Source: Giesbergeria anulus (GTDB lineage Bacteria > Pseudomonadota > Gammaproteobacteria > Burkholderiales > Burkholderiaceae_C). From it: 64,000 bases of DNA. Location: positions 54,572 to 118,571 of the forward strand of contig NZ_FOGD01000009.1 in NCBI RefSeq assembly GCF_900111115.1. Direction: 5' to 3'. The notes under the pieces were generated by a model. The model was not told the DNA's origin, made no database searches, and saw only the letters and a program-made list of their open reading frames with translations. Position 1 is the stretch's first letter. Every line of letters begins with the position of its first letter. Position numbers and translations under genes: made by a program. This document shows positions 10,256 to 19,541 of the stretch, piece by piece.

Positions 10256-10633
10256 ATGGGACTCTTTGACGGCGTATTGGGCAATGCCTCCAAAATCGAC
10301 ACCACCAAAATTCAGTCAGAATTTAACCAAATTCTGGCACCGGGCGAGAAGGTGGAACATGCTTACCAATTGATCCGCGATTACTTTGTTTTTACCGACA
10401 AGCGCCTTGTGCTGGTGGACAAACAGGGCCTGACTGGCAGCAAGGTCGAGTACCACTCGATCCCCTACAAAAGCATCACCCACTTCAGCATCGAGACAGC
10501 GGGCACCTTTGATCTGGATGCCGAACTCAAAATCTGGATTTCTGGCACAGCCGTTCCGCTGCAAAAGCAGTTCAACAAGACACTGAACATTTACGAAGTG
10601 CAAGCGGTACTGGCCAGCTACGTCCTCAAATAA
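10256..10633 (+). CDS. Bacterial PH-domain protein (bPH_1 type)
   Basis: A single-domain protein of 125 residues. The central part, from EKVEHAYQLIRDYFVFTDKR through the strand-rich region to FNKTLNIYEVQAVLASYVLK, follows the bacterial pleckstrin-homology pattern (PF08000-like), including the typical LVLVDKQGLTGSKVEYHSIP turn. Such proteins usually assemble as ring-shaped oligomers; a biochemical role is not established. ATG at 10256 has an AAGGA ribosome-binding site about 8 bp upstream. It is 36 bp after the previous gene and converges with lplT. Confidence 0.85.
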   Translation: MGLFDGVLGNASKIDTTKIQSEFNQILAPGEKVEHAYQLIRDYFVFTDKRLVLVDKQGLTGSKVEYHSIPYKSITHFSIETAGTFDLDAELKIWISGTAVPLQKQFNKTLNIYEVQAVLASYVLK

Positions 10634-10699
10634 GCATGGCCGCACCCTCACACGGGGTGCCGGTTGTTTTGGCAGGCGCTTTCTGCCTAGCGCCGCCTG

Positions 10700-12004
10700 C
10701 TAATGGTGCGCATCGTGGCGAGCAAGGTGCAGCAGGTGTTCCACTTCTTTGCTGTGGTGGGTGCAGTTGTGGCCGTGCCAACGGCGAATCACCCACATGG
10801 TGCCCGCCACCACGATACCAAACACGGCAATCGCACCAAAGGCCGACAGCCCCAGCTTGGTCGATAGCGCATACAAGCCACCTAGCCCCAAAATGCAGGC
10901 TTGCTCATTGAAGTTTTGCACCGCAATCGAGCGGCCCGAACCCATCAGGTTGTGGCCCCGGTGCTGCAAGAGCGCATTCATCGGCACCACCAAAAAGCCG
11001 CCCAACCCGCCCAGCACGATCAAAAAGGGTACCGCCAGCCAGAGGGTATCAATAAAGTTCATCAAAATCACCAGCACGCCCATCGCAATGCCCAGCGGAA
11101 TAACACGGGTAGCGCTGTCCAGACGCATCCGTGCCGAGGCCAACACCGCCCCCGCTGCCGTGCCAATGGCTACCACCCCCACCAACGCCGAGGCCGCAGT
11201 GGTGCTGTAACCCAGCGCTGCCGCTGCCCACGCCAGCACGATATAGCGCAAGTTGCCCGACACCCCCCAAAACAGTGTGGTGGTGGCCAAAGAGATTTGC
11301 CCCAGCCGGTCATGCCACAGACGGCGGTTGCAGCGCCAAAAGTCGGGCAGCAGCGCCAGCGTGCTAGCCAAGACGCTACTTTGCGGGGTTTGGCGCAGCG
11401 GGCGCATCTCTACGCCCGTGAGCGGAATGCGGGTATTGAACCAAGCTGCCACCAGATACAGGCTAATGAGCGTGGCAATAGCTGCTTCTGGTGCCGTATC
11501 AATGCCGGTGTCTATGCCGGGCACATCAATGCCCAGCAGCAGCGGTGCAATCACTGGCCCCACCAATTGCCCACCAAGCAACACCCCCAAAATGATCGAG
11601 CCGATGGTCAGTCCCTCAATCCAGCCATTGGCCTTGACCAGTTGAGAGGCTGGCAGCAGCTCGGTCAGGATGCCGTACTTGGCTGGAGAGTAAGCCGCCG
11701 CCCCCAACCCCACCACCGCATAGGCCAGCAGCGGGTGTGAGCCAAACAGCATCATCAGGCAACCCACCACCTTGATACCGTTACTGATGAACATCACCCG
11801 CCCCTTGGGCAGCGCATCGGCAAAGGCCCCCACAAAGGGGGCCAAGATGACATAAAACAGCGCAAACATGGGCACCAGCGCAGCGCGCTGCCATTCTGGC
11901 GCACCACCTGTGCGTAAGAGTTCGACAGCGGCCACAAACAAGGCGTTGTCGGCCAGCGAGCTAAAAAACTGCGCCGACATAATGGTGTAGAAACCGCGCT
12001 TCAT
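10700..12004 (-). CDS. lplT: Lysophospholipid transporter LplT
   Basis: Major-facilitator-type flippase expected to move lysophospholipids across the inner membrane for re-acylation. The 434-residue protein begins MKRGFYTIMSAQFFSSLADN, the conserved LplT start, and has about twelve hydrophobic helices with AAYSPAKYGILTELLP and VKANGWIEGLTIGSIILG, both characteristic of this family. In enterics LplT is paired with the acyltransferase Aas; no acyltransferase is present here, so the partner must be elsewhere. It is divergent from alr with a 156-bp spacer. Confidence 0.93.
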   Translation of the reverse strand: MKRGFYTIMSAQFFSSLADNALFVAAVELLRTGGAPEWQRAALVPMFALFYVILAPFVGAFADALPKGRVMFISNGIKVVGCLMMLFGSHPLLAYAVVGLGAAAYSPAKYGILTELLPASQLVKANGWIEGLTIGSIILGVLLGGQLVGPVIAPLLLGIDVPGIDTGIDTAPEAAIATLISLYLVAAWFNTRIPLTGVEMRPLRQTPQSSVLASTLALLPDFWRCNRRLWHDRLGQISLATTTLFWGVSGNLRYIVLAWAAAALGYSTTAASALVGVVAIGTAAGAVLASARMRLDSATRVIPLGIAMGVLVILMNFIDTLWLAVPFLIVLGGLGGFLVVPMNALLQHRGHNLMGSGRSIAVQNFNEQACILGLGGLYALSTKLGLSAFGAIAVFGIVVAGTMWVIRRWHGHNCTHHSKEVEHLLHLARHDAHH

Positions 12005-12160
12005 TGAATGGCCATAAGGGGAATGCGTGGGCAGGGCAAAGGCCCGGTACAGAAAGAAAAGGGGCGCTGGCGGCTACGATGGCAAAAGATCGCCGGTTAT
12101 ATCACGCAAGCGGTGGTATTGCGGTGCCAGAATCCCCCGCATCTTCCCTGAGTGCCAGCC

Positions 12161-13285
12161 ATGCCGCGCCCTATCCACGCCACCATTCATACCCTTTCCC
12201 TGCAACACAATCTGGCCCGCCTGCGTGCAGCTGCAGCCGATGCCCGCCTGTGGGCCGTCGTCAAAGCCAATGCCTACGGCCACGGCATTGAGCGCGTTTT
12301 TGAGGGCCTGCGCGCTGCCGATGGCTTTGCCCTGCTCGATTTGGACGAGGCCGCCCGCGTGCGCCAACTGGGCTGGCGCGGCCCAGTCTTGCTGATCGAA
12401 GGTGTATTTGAACCGCGTGATTTGGAGCTGTGCTCGCGGCTGGGGTTGTGGCACACCATTCACTGTGATGCCCAAATTGACTGGCTGGCCGCACACAAAA
12501 CGCAGGTGCCGCACCGCGTATTCCTCAAAATGAACTCCGGCATGAACCGGCTCGGCTTTACGCCGCAGCGTTTTCGCAGTGCTTGGGCACGGCTCAACGC
12601 CCTGCCGCAGGTAGAAGAAATCTCCTTCATGACACACTTTAGCGATGCCGACGGCCCGCGCGGCATTGCCCACCAAGTGGCCGCCTTTACCGCTGCCACC
12701 CAAGACCTGCCCGGCGAATGCACCTTGGGCAACAGTGCCGCTACGCTGTGCCACAGCCAGAATGTGCTGGCCCGTGGCGACTGGCTGCGCGAGGGCATTG
12801 CGCTTTATGGCAGCTCCCCAGACCACCCTGAGCACCACGCCTCAGACTGGAATTTACAGCCCGCCATGACCCTGAGCACGCGCCTGATTGCCGTGCAACA
12901 ACTCCAAGCGGGCGATACCGTGGGCTATGGCTCTTGCTTTACCGCTGATGGCCCCATGCAGATTGGCGTGGCCGCCTGTGGCTATGCCGATGGCTACCCG
13001 CGCCACGCCCCTACTGGCACGCCGGTGCTGGTCAATGGCATCCGCACCCGGCTGGTGGGCCGGGTCAGCATGGACATGGTGACGGTCGATTTGACCCCGG
13101 TGTTGGCCGCAGGGGTGCCGGTGGGCATGGGCAGCGATGTCACGCTGTGGGGGCGCGCCGCCAATGGCACCGTGCTACCGATTGACGACGTCGCGGAAGC
13201 CGCAGGCACCGTAGGCTATGAGCTGATGTGCGCGTTGGCCCCCAGAGTGCCCGTAGTCGTAGAGCCAGAAGCTGGCTCCCTTTGA
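12161..13285 (+). CDS. alr: Alanine racemase
   Basis: PLP enzyme that interconverts L- and D-alanine for peptidoglycan. The 374-residue product has the PLP lysine in [11 protein letters not shown] (Lys35 from this start), the barrel motif [10 protein letters not shown], and the catalytic tyrosine region near GYGSCF. The C-terminal domain carries [15 protein letters not shown] at 12161 was preferred over an in-frame GTG three codons upstream. The final A of its TGA stop codon is also the first base of the 5-bp target duplication of the adjacent Tn7-like transposon, so the insertion left the coding sequence intact. Confidence 0.96.
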   Translation: MPRPIHATIHTLSLQHNLARLRAAAADARLWAVVKANAYGHGIERVFEGLRAADGFALLDLDEAARVRQLGWRGPVLLIEGVFEPRDLELCSRLGLWHTIHCDAQIDWLAAHKTQVPHRVFLKMNSGMNRLGFTPQRFRSAWARLNALPQVEEISFMTHFSDADGPRGIAHQVAAFTAATQDLPGECTLGNSAATLCHSQNVLARGDWLREGIALYGSSPDHPEHHASDWNLQPAMTLSTRLIAVQQLQAGDTVGYGSCFTADGPMQIGVAACGYADGYPRHAPTGTPVLVNGIRTRLVGRVSMDMVTVDLTPVLAAGVPVGMGSDVTLWGRAANGTVLPIDDVAEAAGTVGYELMCALAPRVPVVVEPEAGSL

Positions 13286-13289
13286 TGGG
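13285..13289. repeat. Target-site duplication, left copy (ATGGG)
   Basis: The five bases ATGGG immediately precede the TGTAGA terminus and are repeated exactly after the right terminus. The first base is shared with the alr stop codon. Confidence 0.88.
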
Positions 13290-13392
13290 TGTAGAGGTTC
13301 CCATAAGCTGAGAAAGCGCTCCATTGTAGAACAATGACTTACAGCATTGTGGGAAGCAAAAGCTGAGAAAATGAACCTCATAACGTGAGAAT
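13290..13392. repeat. Transposon left end with three TnsB-type sites
   Basis: The terminus TGTAGA is followed by three copies of a 16-bp site: CCCATAAGCTGAGAAA at 13300-13315, AGCAAAAGCTGAGAAA at 13355-13370 and CTCATAACGTGAGAAT at 13377-13392. The first and second are 55 bp apart, the second and third 22 bp. Spaced sites of this sort resemble the L end of Tn7, whereas the other end has abutting sites. They are inferred binding sites for the TnsB transposase encoded inside the element. Confidence 0.82.
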
Positions 13393-13841
13393 TTTCTACT
13401 TTGCTGCCAACTCGTTTCGGTAGGCAAAGAAGGAAAAGGAACCATCTCCCATCACAGATGGAGCATAGTGGACGAGAACATTAATGTCGAGAATTGAATG
13501 GCCGAACAGCTCATCGCATCTCCGGCAAAACCACAAGCGCATGCCGATGAACGCTGTCGACCATCCTACGGGCTGTAAGGTGAGAGACCATTCAACTCAA
13601 AGGCCCCCGCCATTTGCTGTGGCTATTTTCAAATGAGGAAGTTGCCCACTTGGCATCGATGACGACATCGGCAGCTCCATCGGAGCAGTCGAGCCAAAGG
13701 GTGCGCTGCAGTGCATCTGGAGCTAACATTTCATGAAGCAGTCTCGTGGAAGGCTTAAACAGCGCACATATCAGGGCAACCAAGTGCATCTTGCCCTGAT
13801 GTTGCACTTCGAATACCTGATGACCCTCGAACTAGGCCACT
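13393..13841. other. Transposon-end spacer with a broken reading frame
   Basis: No intact gene is convincing here. On the minus strand a frame starts at 13852 (MPDEVA), meets a TAG, and then continues as FEGHQVFEVQHQGKMHLVAL and onward to 13592. This reads like a decayed coding sequence with an in-frame stop, but I recognise no family. Plus-strand frames are short and lack ribosome-binding sites. Confidence 0.3.
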
Positions 13842-14066
13842 TCATCGGGCATCAATATTTCGAAATAGGTTGTTTACTTGCGGGCATCGCAGGGCAAAAA
13901 AATCTCGAAAATTGACCGTCACCATCCTGCGGACCGTTTTGTCGGTAGGCGGAAGTCCGCGCCGATAAAGCTCCTTCAGCGCCACCAGGCTCGTTGCTCC
14001 ATTTGTTGATTCGACCGTAGCCCAGAGTTCGCCTCTACTGACCACAATTCCGCATGGCCATTCCAT
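13842..14066 (-). CDS. Small hypothetical protein
   Basis: A possible 74-residue protein beginning MEWPCGIVVSRGELWATVES, with LVALKELYRRGLPPTDKTVR in the middle. ATG at 14066 has a GGAGA ribosome-binding site at good spacing, which lies inside a perfect inverted repeat (14071-14090). A TTG 11 codons upstream is less likely. It lies downstream of the CBASS cyclase on the same strand, 122 bp after that stop. No family is recognised; whether it is a third CBASS gene or unrelated transposon DNA cannot be decided. Confidence 0.4.
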   Translation of the reverse strand: MEWPCGIVVSRGELWATVESTNGATSLVALKELYRRGLPPTDKTVRRMVTVNFRDFFALRCPQVNNLFRNIDAR

Positions 14067-14070
14067 CGTT

Positions 14071-14090
14071 GTCTCCAGTTGTCTGGAGAC
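14071..14090 (-). promoter_or_regulatory. Perfect inverted repeat at the start of the small gene
   Basis: GTCTCCAG-TTGT-CTGGAGAC has two perfect 8-bp arms. It lies between the CBASS operon and the small downstream frame and contains that frame's GGAGA ribosome-binding site. In RNA it would fold and hide the site; as DNA it could be an operator. It has no T-tract, so it is a poor intrinsic terminator. Confidence 0.4.
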
Positions 14091-14188
14091 AGATAGCAAT
14101 CCCGCTTATATCGGGGGTTTAGACCAGTTGACCGTTAACTTGTGTAGGTTCTGGTGTTCGCCCGGTTGGGTATGTTTGGCACTTCGAA

Positions 14189-15622
14189 TTACTCAATGAC
14201 GACGTAAAAAGGCTCAGACTGTCCCACCAGTCGGTTGTCCCGTTTGCGAATTAGGAAGGCCTCGACGAAGTGAACTCCTCGGTATTCCAAGCGCTCGGAG
14301 CGGCTTGTGCCTTCGTCCGACGGGTAGAACTCGCCGCGAAGCGCACCCGCCTTAGACGCAACCTTATCCGTGTTCGTCACCCGCCACTGAACCTTGTAGT
14401 CGTCTGTGAAAGGAACGCCATGTTTTCCTGTCGCAGTGAATCGCACCCAGTAATTTGGTTGCAGCGCTTCAGCGGACTTGATAGCTCGTATTGTGGTTCC
14501 ATATTGCCCTGTGCGCAAAACGGCCGACACTAGAACGGTGTGCTGGTCCGCAGCCTTCCTCCATGTTGGCCGACGCACATGTGGAAGTTGGCGAAGCTTG
14601 GCAGGGACTGCTGCAGCGCCAAGAGTCTTAACTAGCTCAACCAAGTCCCGGAAGTGCCCGCTGACCACAAGTGCTCCGCTGGATGAGTCCTCGCCAACCC
14701 GCTCTGCGGCCTGCTTCGCTTCGCCAGCGGCAAAGTTTTCACCGAAGACACGTTGCCACTTTCCGATGCTTTCGTCCCGGTCTTGCTCAGCAAAAGCATC
14801 ATCAATCCAGCCCCTGTACAGATTGACCTTGTCGCGGAAGTTTGAGTACTGTGTTTGGTCCCAGCCGCCCGCTTGGTCTTCCTGCGGCAGCTTTGGATTT
14901 GGCACTGTTGGAACGCTTTGCCTCGCTTGGAGCCAGTCGTCCAAACGGCCGACGAGCGTTTTAAGCGTCGTTGACAGGTCAGCGAACTGCGCGCTGCCAC
15001 GGTCGCTTTCGTAGACCTGCAGACCCATCAAGGTTGTGAGCAGGAACGACGGGCAAGTGAAGTTGCCCTTAATATCGCGCATGTACTTCAATAGCCGCGT
15101 GACCTTCTTAAGGTCATCCCCACCGGCGACACCGTTCTTGTCTTTCACCCATTTGGTGTAAGCCTCAGGAGCAGAGGCTTCGAACTGGTTAGTGACACGA
15201 TTGCAGACCTCGTACTGACCTGCGTAAAGTCGATTGACAACACAAGGTGCAACATCAATCTTGCGCTCGCCCGCGTACTCAATCGTGGCGCAGTGTGAGA
15301 AGCGACGTACCTTCTCCTCATAAGCAGGAAGGCGCCCAAGCTTGGTTGCAAGCTCGTTAACGTAGTCCTTGGGCATCCAGCCTTCCTTGGCCTCAACGAA
15401 CACCAGGAGGTCGGCATCAAATGGCTGTCCCGACTGCGGCTTGATGATGGTTTCGTGGGCCCAAGAACCCTGCGGAGCAAACGAAATAATCTTGGGGCCC
15501 CAACCAAGTGCTCGTACCGCATTTTCGACGGCAACGATGCTGTCCTGTAGAAGCCGCAACCGCGTGGCATTCAGATTCACATGGTCATTGAGGAATGCCT
15601 TGAAATGTTCATGCAATTTCAT
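14189..15622 (-). CDS. CBASS CD-NTase with C-terminal AGS-C sensor domain
   Basis: Predicted cyclic-oligonucleotide synthase of an anti-phage CBASS system, 477 residues. The nucleotidyltransferase core has the G-S motif at residues 52-53 (APQGSWAHE), the paired catalytic aspartates D69 and D71 (PFDADLLVFV), and the third acidic residue at D123 (RKIDVAPCVV). The last 90 residues (about 387-477; VRFTATGKHGVPF, then VQWRVTN, LRGEF and GVHFVEAFLI) follow the AGS-C pattern, a sensor domain fused to SMODS nucleotidyltransferases. Its ATG overlaps the stop of the membrane effector gene by 4 bp, so the two are co-translated. No Cap2/Cap3-type ubiquitin-like accessory genes are present, which fits a minimal type I system. 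The nucleotide product cannot be read from sequence. Confidence 0.9.
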   Translation of the reverse strand: MKLHEHFKAFLNDHVNLNATRLRLLQDSIVAVENAVRALGWGPKIISFAPQGSWAHETIIKPQSGQPFDADLLVFVEAKEGWMPKDYVNELATKLGRLPAYEEKVRRFSHCATIEYAGERKIDVAPCVVNRLYAGQYEVCNRVTNQFEASAPEAYTKWVKDKNGVAGGDDLKKVTRLLKYMRDIKGNFTCPSFLLTTLMGLQVYESDRGSAQFADLSTTLKTLVGRLDDWLQARQSVPTVPNPKLPQEDQAGGWDQTQYSNFRDKVNLYRGWIDDAFAEQDRDESIGKWQRVFGENFAAGEAKQAAERVGEDSSSGALVVSGHFRDLVELVKTLGAAAVPAKLRQLPHVRRPTWRKAADQHTVLVSAVLRTGQYGTTIRAIKSAEALQPNYWVRFTATGKHGVPFTDDYKVQWRVTNTDKVASKAGALRGEFYPSDEGTSRSERLEYRGVHFVEAFLIRKRDNRLVGQSEPFYVVIE

Positions 15623-16545
15623 TGGGCCTCCGCCACGTTCATTTTCTGTTCCGCTTCGGCAACAAGCCTCTCGACTGCATGGCGAGTTTGGTCTTCTTCG
15701 TTATTTCGAAGTTTGTTGTAGAGCCAATCGAAAACCAGCGGATTGCTCGCACGATGCCGATAAATGGCATCTTGCAAAGCACGTGATGCAGTGGTCAGCT
15801 CCGTGGACGAGGCTCCAGAAAGTGCCTTGTCCCACACCTTTTCTACCTCTGACTTCAGCGTGGTCAGCGTCTCAATGGTGTCGTTCTGCTTGCGGTGCTC
15901 ACGGAGTACATAGGCAACCAATGGCAAGACTGGCAAACACAGTGTCAAGATGAGGTCATTGAGATTGAGGCCCTGATATATGCCAACAAAAACCAAAGTC
16001 ACCGATATGACACCAGCTGCCCCGATTAGGATTGCTACGTACTTTCTGCGAATGCGCATGTCATACGCGAGGTTGGTACGCTGGCAAATTAGCCGACCGA
16101 GCTGAACAGGAAGCCGGGAGACATCAACTTCGTACCAGTTCTGCAAGCGCTTTCGCTCTGAGTCAGACATTTCTGTAGTAGTTATCGCTCGCACTTCTTC
16201 TGCATCGACCCGGCGACCGGCCACAAGCTGATTCCAGTCAAGCTTCAGAACCTCGGTGTCGAACTGCTCCTGAACCTTCGCCCCTCGTTTGCAATCTTCT
16301 TTCTGCAGACGCGCGACAACTCCCACTTCCAGAAGCAAGACCACTATCGAGCCGAAGCCCAGATAAGGTCGAATCTCGGGATGGCTGGCACCGAAAATTA
16401 CTCCCATCAGGGGAAGCACCAGTGCTAGCAAAGTGAACCAAGCTTGGTACTGTTTCGCACGGGCATAGAACAGTCTTTGGGCACGCAGTAGAACCAGCCG
16501 TTCAGGCTTGTTCTGCTCAACGTTGATTTGATGTGTGTTGTTCAC
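15619..16545 (-). CDS. CBASS S-4TM pore-forming effector
   Basis: Predicted membrane effector of 308 residues with four transmembrane helices in two pairs (about residues 35-53, 61-79, 169-190 and 196-213), separated by a cytoplasmic stretch with RLQNWYEVDVSRLPVQLGRL and followed by a soluble C-terminal region. This layout matches the S-4TM (SMODS-associated four-TM) effector family. By family knowledge, it should oligomerise on binding the cyclase product and breach the inner membrane, killing the infected cell. It precedes and overlaps the CD-NTase gene (ATGA junction). The start is GTG at 16545 without an obvious ribosome-binding site, and no nearby ATG is available. The 199-bp gap to tniQ should hold the promoter. 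Confidence 0.85.
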   Translation of the reverse strand: MNNTHQINVEQNKPERLVLLRAQRLFYARAKQYQAWFTLLALVLPLMGVIFGASHPEIRPYLGFGSIVVLLLEVGVVARLQKEDCKRGAKVQEQFDTEVLKLDWNQLVAGRRVDAEEVRAITTTEMSDSERKRLQNWYEVDVSRLPVQLGRLICQRTNLAYDMRIRRKYVAILIGAAGVISVTLVFVGIYQGLNLNDLILTLCLPVLPLVAYVLREHRKQNDTIETLTTLKSEVEKVWDKALSGASSTELTTASRALQDAIYRHRASNPLVFDWLYNKLRNNEEDQTRHAVERLVAEAEQKMNVAEAQ

Positions 16546-16744
16546 TATGATTTGTTAATCTGGTTAATTGGTCTTGTTAAGCAGTGTTCAGCGAGTTAGT
16601 CCGATAATAGATGTTCAGGCCCAGCGTGTGGGCTGCGGGTCGGGGTAGTCAACGGGATTGGTAGCAGCATCGAGACCTTGATTTCCGTCTACGGTGCCCA
16701 TAAGGTCCTCTAGGCTGCTCAGGAATACTGAGGTGGAGGCAAGG

Positions 16745-18559
16745 TCACCGCCGCCCGGCAGAGGCTTTCAATGCCAGTCGTGTCAGGTCGGAGAGTCTAA
16801 CCAGAGCGCCGCGTTGCAATCCGTTGGGTAGTAGCTTAGCCCCCACCAACTCGATGTCCAATTGCTCCATGAGAGCGGAGGACTTACTGCCGATGTTCTT
16901 TGCTAGCTCGGCTAGAGGAATGTACTGCTGTGAAAAATGCAGCAAGTGTTCTGGTGTCACCACCCTACACGGCTGTCCTCTGAGCATGATGCTTTCGGAT
17001 TCCAGTAGGCCCAATTCAATCCAGTGGTTGATACTCTCCCACTTCCAGCCGGTCTTCTTGCTTAGCTGGTTGACTGCCAGCCCGTTTTCCAGAACTGGAG
17101 TCCCAAAGTATTGCTTGACCTCGGCCAGTCTGAATTGCAGCTTGCCCACCTGTTTGGCAGTGGCGGTAGGCAGCAATTCACCAGCGTAAATGGCCTTCAT
17201 CGCTGACTGAATCGCGGTTTTGTCTCCCATGCGGCGACTGGTGAGTTCGCAAAACGCTGTCAGCTCTTCATCTTTGGCGGGTCGAACACCATGGCTTTGC
17301 AGTTTACTCACCAGAGCATCCACTGAAGGGCGGCTCACGGGCCCTGACTTGAACGGGTCATCACGCCAATGCGGGTCTGTGGTCACAAGCTCCGCTGTAG
17401 CCATGTGTTCAAACACACTGGCCGGTACTCCAAGTAACTGGCACGCCTCGAACCGACTCATCCATTGTCCGCGTGCTGCCTGGATGCGTTCGACTTCCGA
17501 CACAGGAATTTCATAGACTAGGCCCCGGGTACCATAACGTTTGGTGCGATAGGTCAGCAAATCTTGGTTGATGAGTTTCAGCAGGCTGTCCCGACTCACA
17601 CCAGTCTGGCTGGATACCTGCTTGAGTAACAAGTGCGTGATGCCATGCGCGGTGCTTGCAGCAGCCGTGTCTAGACCGATGACTCCATTAAATTTCGAAG
17701 CTGCCACTCGGAGCAAGGTATCCATAAATGGGCGCAGTGGCCCGCTGGTCGTCAGCGGCTTAAGTTGCTGATACCACCTCCCTAACAAACTGTTAAGGGT
17801 GCGCGCCTGGGAATTGCCTACAGCGATACGCTCTTTCACATGCGTCTCAAATCCACATGGCCAGTGGGTGAGCAAGCGCTCAAGAGGATGCAGAAATTCG
17901 ATAGCTTCTCTGATGGTGCCCGCCGAAGCGGCATTTCGGGGAGGTGTAGCCGCTAGTGGGTCGTTGAACAGGCAAAGGGTTCGAACCAATTTGGTCAAAT
18001 CCATGATGTCCACACCTGAAATGAATGGGCCATCCCCGCACTCAGGTGCGCTGCCATCTTCAGCGAGCAGTCTCGCCAACCACCGTTGCCCATGCGTTGC
18101 AGGCTGAGTGACATGCTCACACAGGTTCTGACCACACGGACATCGGTCAATATGCTCCCGGGTTGTAGAGAGAAGCTCACCACAAGACCCGCAACGGTCT
18201 ACAAGCTGCACGCCGTGTTTATGGCAGGCTACAGCGTAGCCATGTTCCCAATGGTCGCGCAAATAAACCGACTCCTTAAAGCACAACGGGCACACAGCGT
18301 CATGTTGATTGCGATGTAGGCCACGCCAGCGCCGGGCACGTTGCTCTTGTTGTGCAGCGGTTGCCGTCCACTGCTCATCCAAGCCTAAGGCCTCAGCCAT
18401 GTACTGTGGTTGACCGAGTAAGCCCGAGCGAGAGGGTGAAACCTGCGCCATTTTGGCAAGTTCTTTCCAATGCCAAAGGGCATTAGATTCGGCCAGGCGG
18501 CGGTAGTACCCCAGCGATGACTCCCTATCCAAGGGCCCAAAAATAATGGCAAGTTGCAT
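16745..18559 (-). CDS. tniQ: TniQ/TnsD-family target-selection protein
   Basis: 604-residue TniQ-domain protein, the likely target selector of the Tn7-like transposon. Zinc-binding residues appear as C90-x2-C93 with C112 and H115, then C123-x2-C126 with C140 and C142, in the order typical of TniQ (CPLC, CHKHG, CGSC, CPCG). The length is greater than short TniQ proteins and closer to TnsD, which leaves a long C-terminal region, with several helix-turn-helix-like stretches, for recognising a specific DNA site. It is last in the tnsA-tnsB-tnsC-tniQ operon, 31 bp after tnsC. As the only TniQ in the element, it probably directs insertion at the gyrB 3' end. Confidence 0.9.
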   Translation of the reverse strand: MQLAIIFGPLDRESSLGYYRRLAESNALWHWKELAKMAQVSPSRSGLLGQPQYMAEALGLDEQWTATAAQQEQRARRWRGLHRNQHDAVCPLCFKESVYLRDHWEHGYAVACHKHGVQLVDRCGSCGELLSTTREHIDRCPCGQNLCEHVTQPATHGQRWLARLLAEDGSAPECGDGPFISGVDIMDLTKLVRTLCLFNDPLAATPPRNAASAGTIREAIEFLHPLERLLTHWPCGFETHVKERIAVGNSQARTLNSLLGRWYQQLKPLTTSGPLRPFMDTLLRVAASKFNGVIGLDTAAASTAHGITHLLLKQVSSQTGVSRDSLLKLINQDLLTYRTKRYGTRGLVYEIPVSEVERIQAARGQWMSRFEACQLLGVPASVFEHMATAELVTTDPHWRDDPFKSGPVSRPSVDALVSKLQSHGVRPAKDEELTAFCELTSRRMGDKTAIQSAMKAIYAGELLPTATAKQVGKLQFRLAEVKQYFGTPVLENGLAVNQLSKKTGWKWESINHWIELGLLESESIMLRGQPCRVVTPEHLLHFSQQYIPLAELAKNIGSKSSALMEQLDIELVGAKLLPNGLQRGALVRLSDLTRLALKASAGRR

Positions 18560-18590
18560 GTAAATTCTTTGATGTATTGGTCAAATTTCT

Positions 18591-19541
18591 TTAAGGGCGT
18601 AGTGCCATGCCACTGAACTCCAGCACGTGGGCATGTGCTTGATTGAGCTCAATGGCCGTGACTACCTCACACACAAATGGCGGGCAGTGTGGATGGGCCC
18701 CGCTTTCAATGGCTTGGGCAGCGCGAGCACAGTCCGCAAAGGTCAGCGCACGGGGTTTTTCGTAGGTTATTTGGCTGGCCAGTTCCTGCATAAACCGGCT
18801 AAGCACGCCCACGAGCCCGCCGCATAGCAAGTAGCAGTTCTTGACCAAGCTATCGAAGTCCACATGAATCGGCCAACCCGCTTCGCTAAACAGCATCGCG
18901 TAGGTTCGAACGCATGACGAGAAGTCCTGCTGCTCTTGTTCTGATTTGAAGTTGTAGGGCCGAAACTCCCGTCTGGCGGAAGCGCGCAGCCTAAGCTGCT
19001 CGTTGCTCTCGAAAAGACGTTGAAGCCGTGGAACGCCAAACATAATCAGCGTGACCCCCAACTGTTCGTATACGTCCTTAAACCAATCGCCAGAGGCGCG
19101 TGGCGGCACCCGCGAACCAGGTTCCACCAAGTGACTGGCCTCTTCCCACAGCAACACCTTAGTCTTTGCCAGACGCAATTGGTCCGCCATCCGGTTGAAC
19201 ATCACCCCAGATGTCAAACCTCGTTGCGGCAGCGGAACATCCAATGCACTGAGCACACTGATGGGCAGCAGTTTGGAAGAAATCGACGACGACACAGGCA
19301 CCGTCAGCACTGGTACATGGCGGGCGTTGCCAATGCGCTGTGCTGGGTACTCGCTGGCCAGGGCGTTGAGCAGCATGGACTTGCCGACTCTGGACGGGCC
19401 GACGACCCAATCGACGCGGGGAGCTAAGCCTGCTAGGGTGTCGTCAATACGGCGTTTCAGTGCCGTGTAGTGTTCAACAAAGAAATGGTGCGGCAGCTCG
19501 CAGTTTTCGATACGGCGACGCAGGTTAAGGGCGCTGTTCAT
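18591..19541 (-). CDS. tnsC: TnsC/TniB-family transposition ATPase
   Basis: AAA+ ATPase of 316 residues linking target selection to the transposase. Walker A is GPSRVGKS at residues 48-55. The Walker B strand is VLLWEEASHL, with E133-E134 where Asp-Glu is usual, a conservative departure that may slow hydrolysis. FMRQ-type sensor motifs are not clear. The ATG overlaps the tnsB stop by 4 bp. By analogy to TnsC and TniB it should form ATP-bound filaments on target DNA recruited by TniQ. Confidence 0.9.
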   Translation of the reverse strand: MNSALNLRRRIENCELPHHFFVEHYTALKRRIDDTLAGLAPRVDWVVGPSRVGKSMLLNALASEYPAQRIGNARHVPVLTVPVSSSISSKLLPISVLSALDVPLPQRGLTSGVMFNRMADQLRLAKTKVLLWEEASHLVEPGSRVPPRASGDWFKDVYEQLGVTLIMFGVPRLQRLFESNEQLRLRASARREFRPYNFKSEQEQQDFSSCVRTYAMLFSEAGWPIHVDFDSLVKNCYLLCGGLVGVLSRFMQELASQITYEKPRALTFADCARAAQAIESGAHPHCPPFVCEVVTAIELNQAHAHVLEFSGMALRP

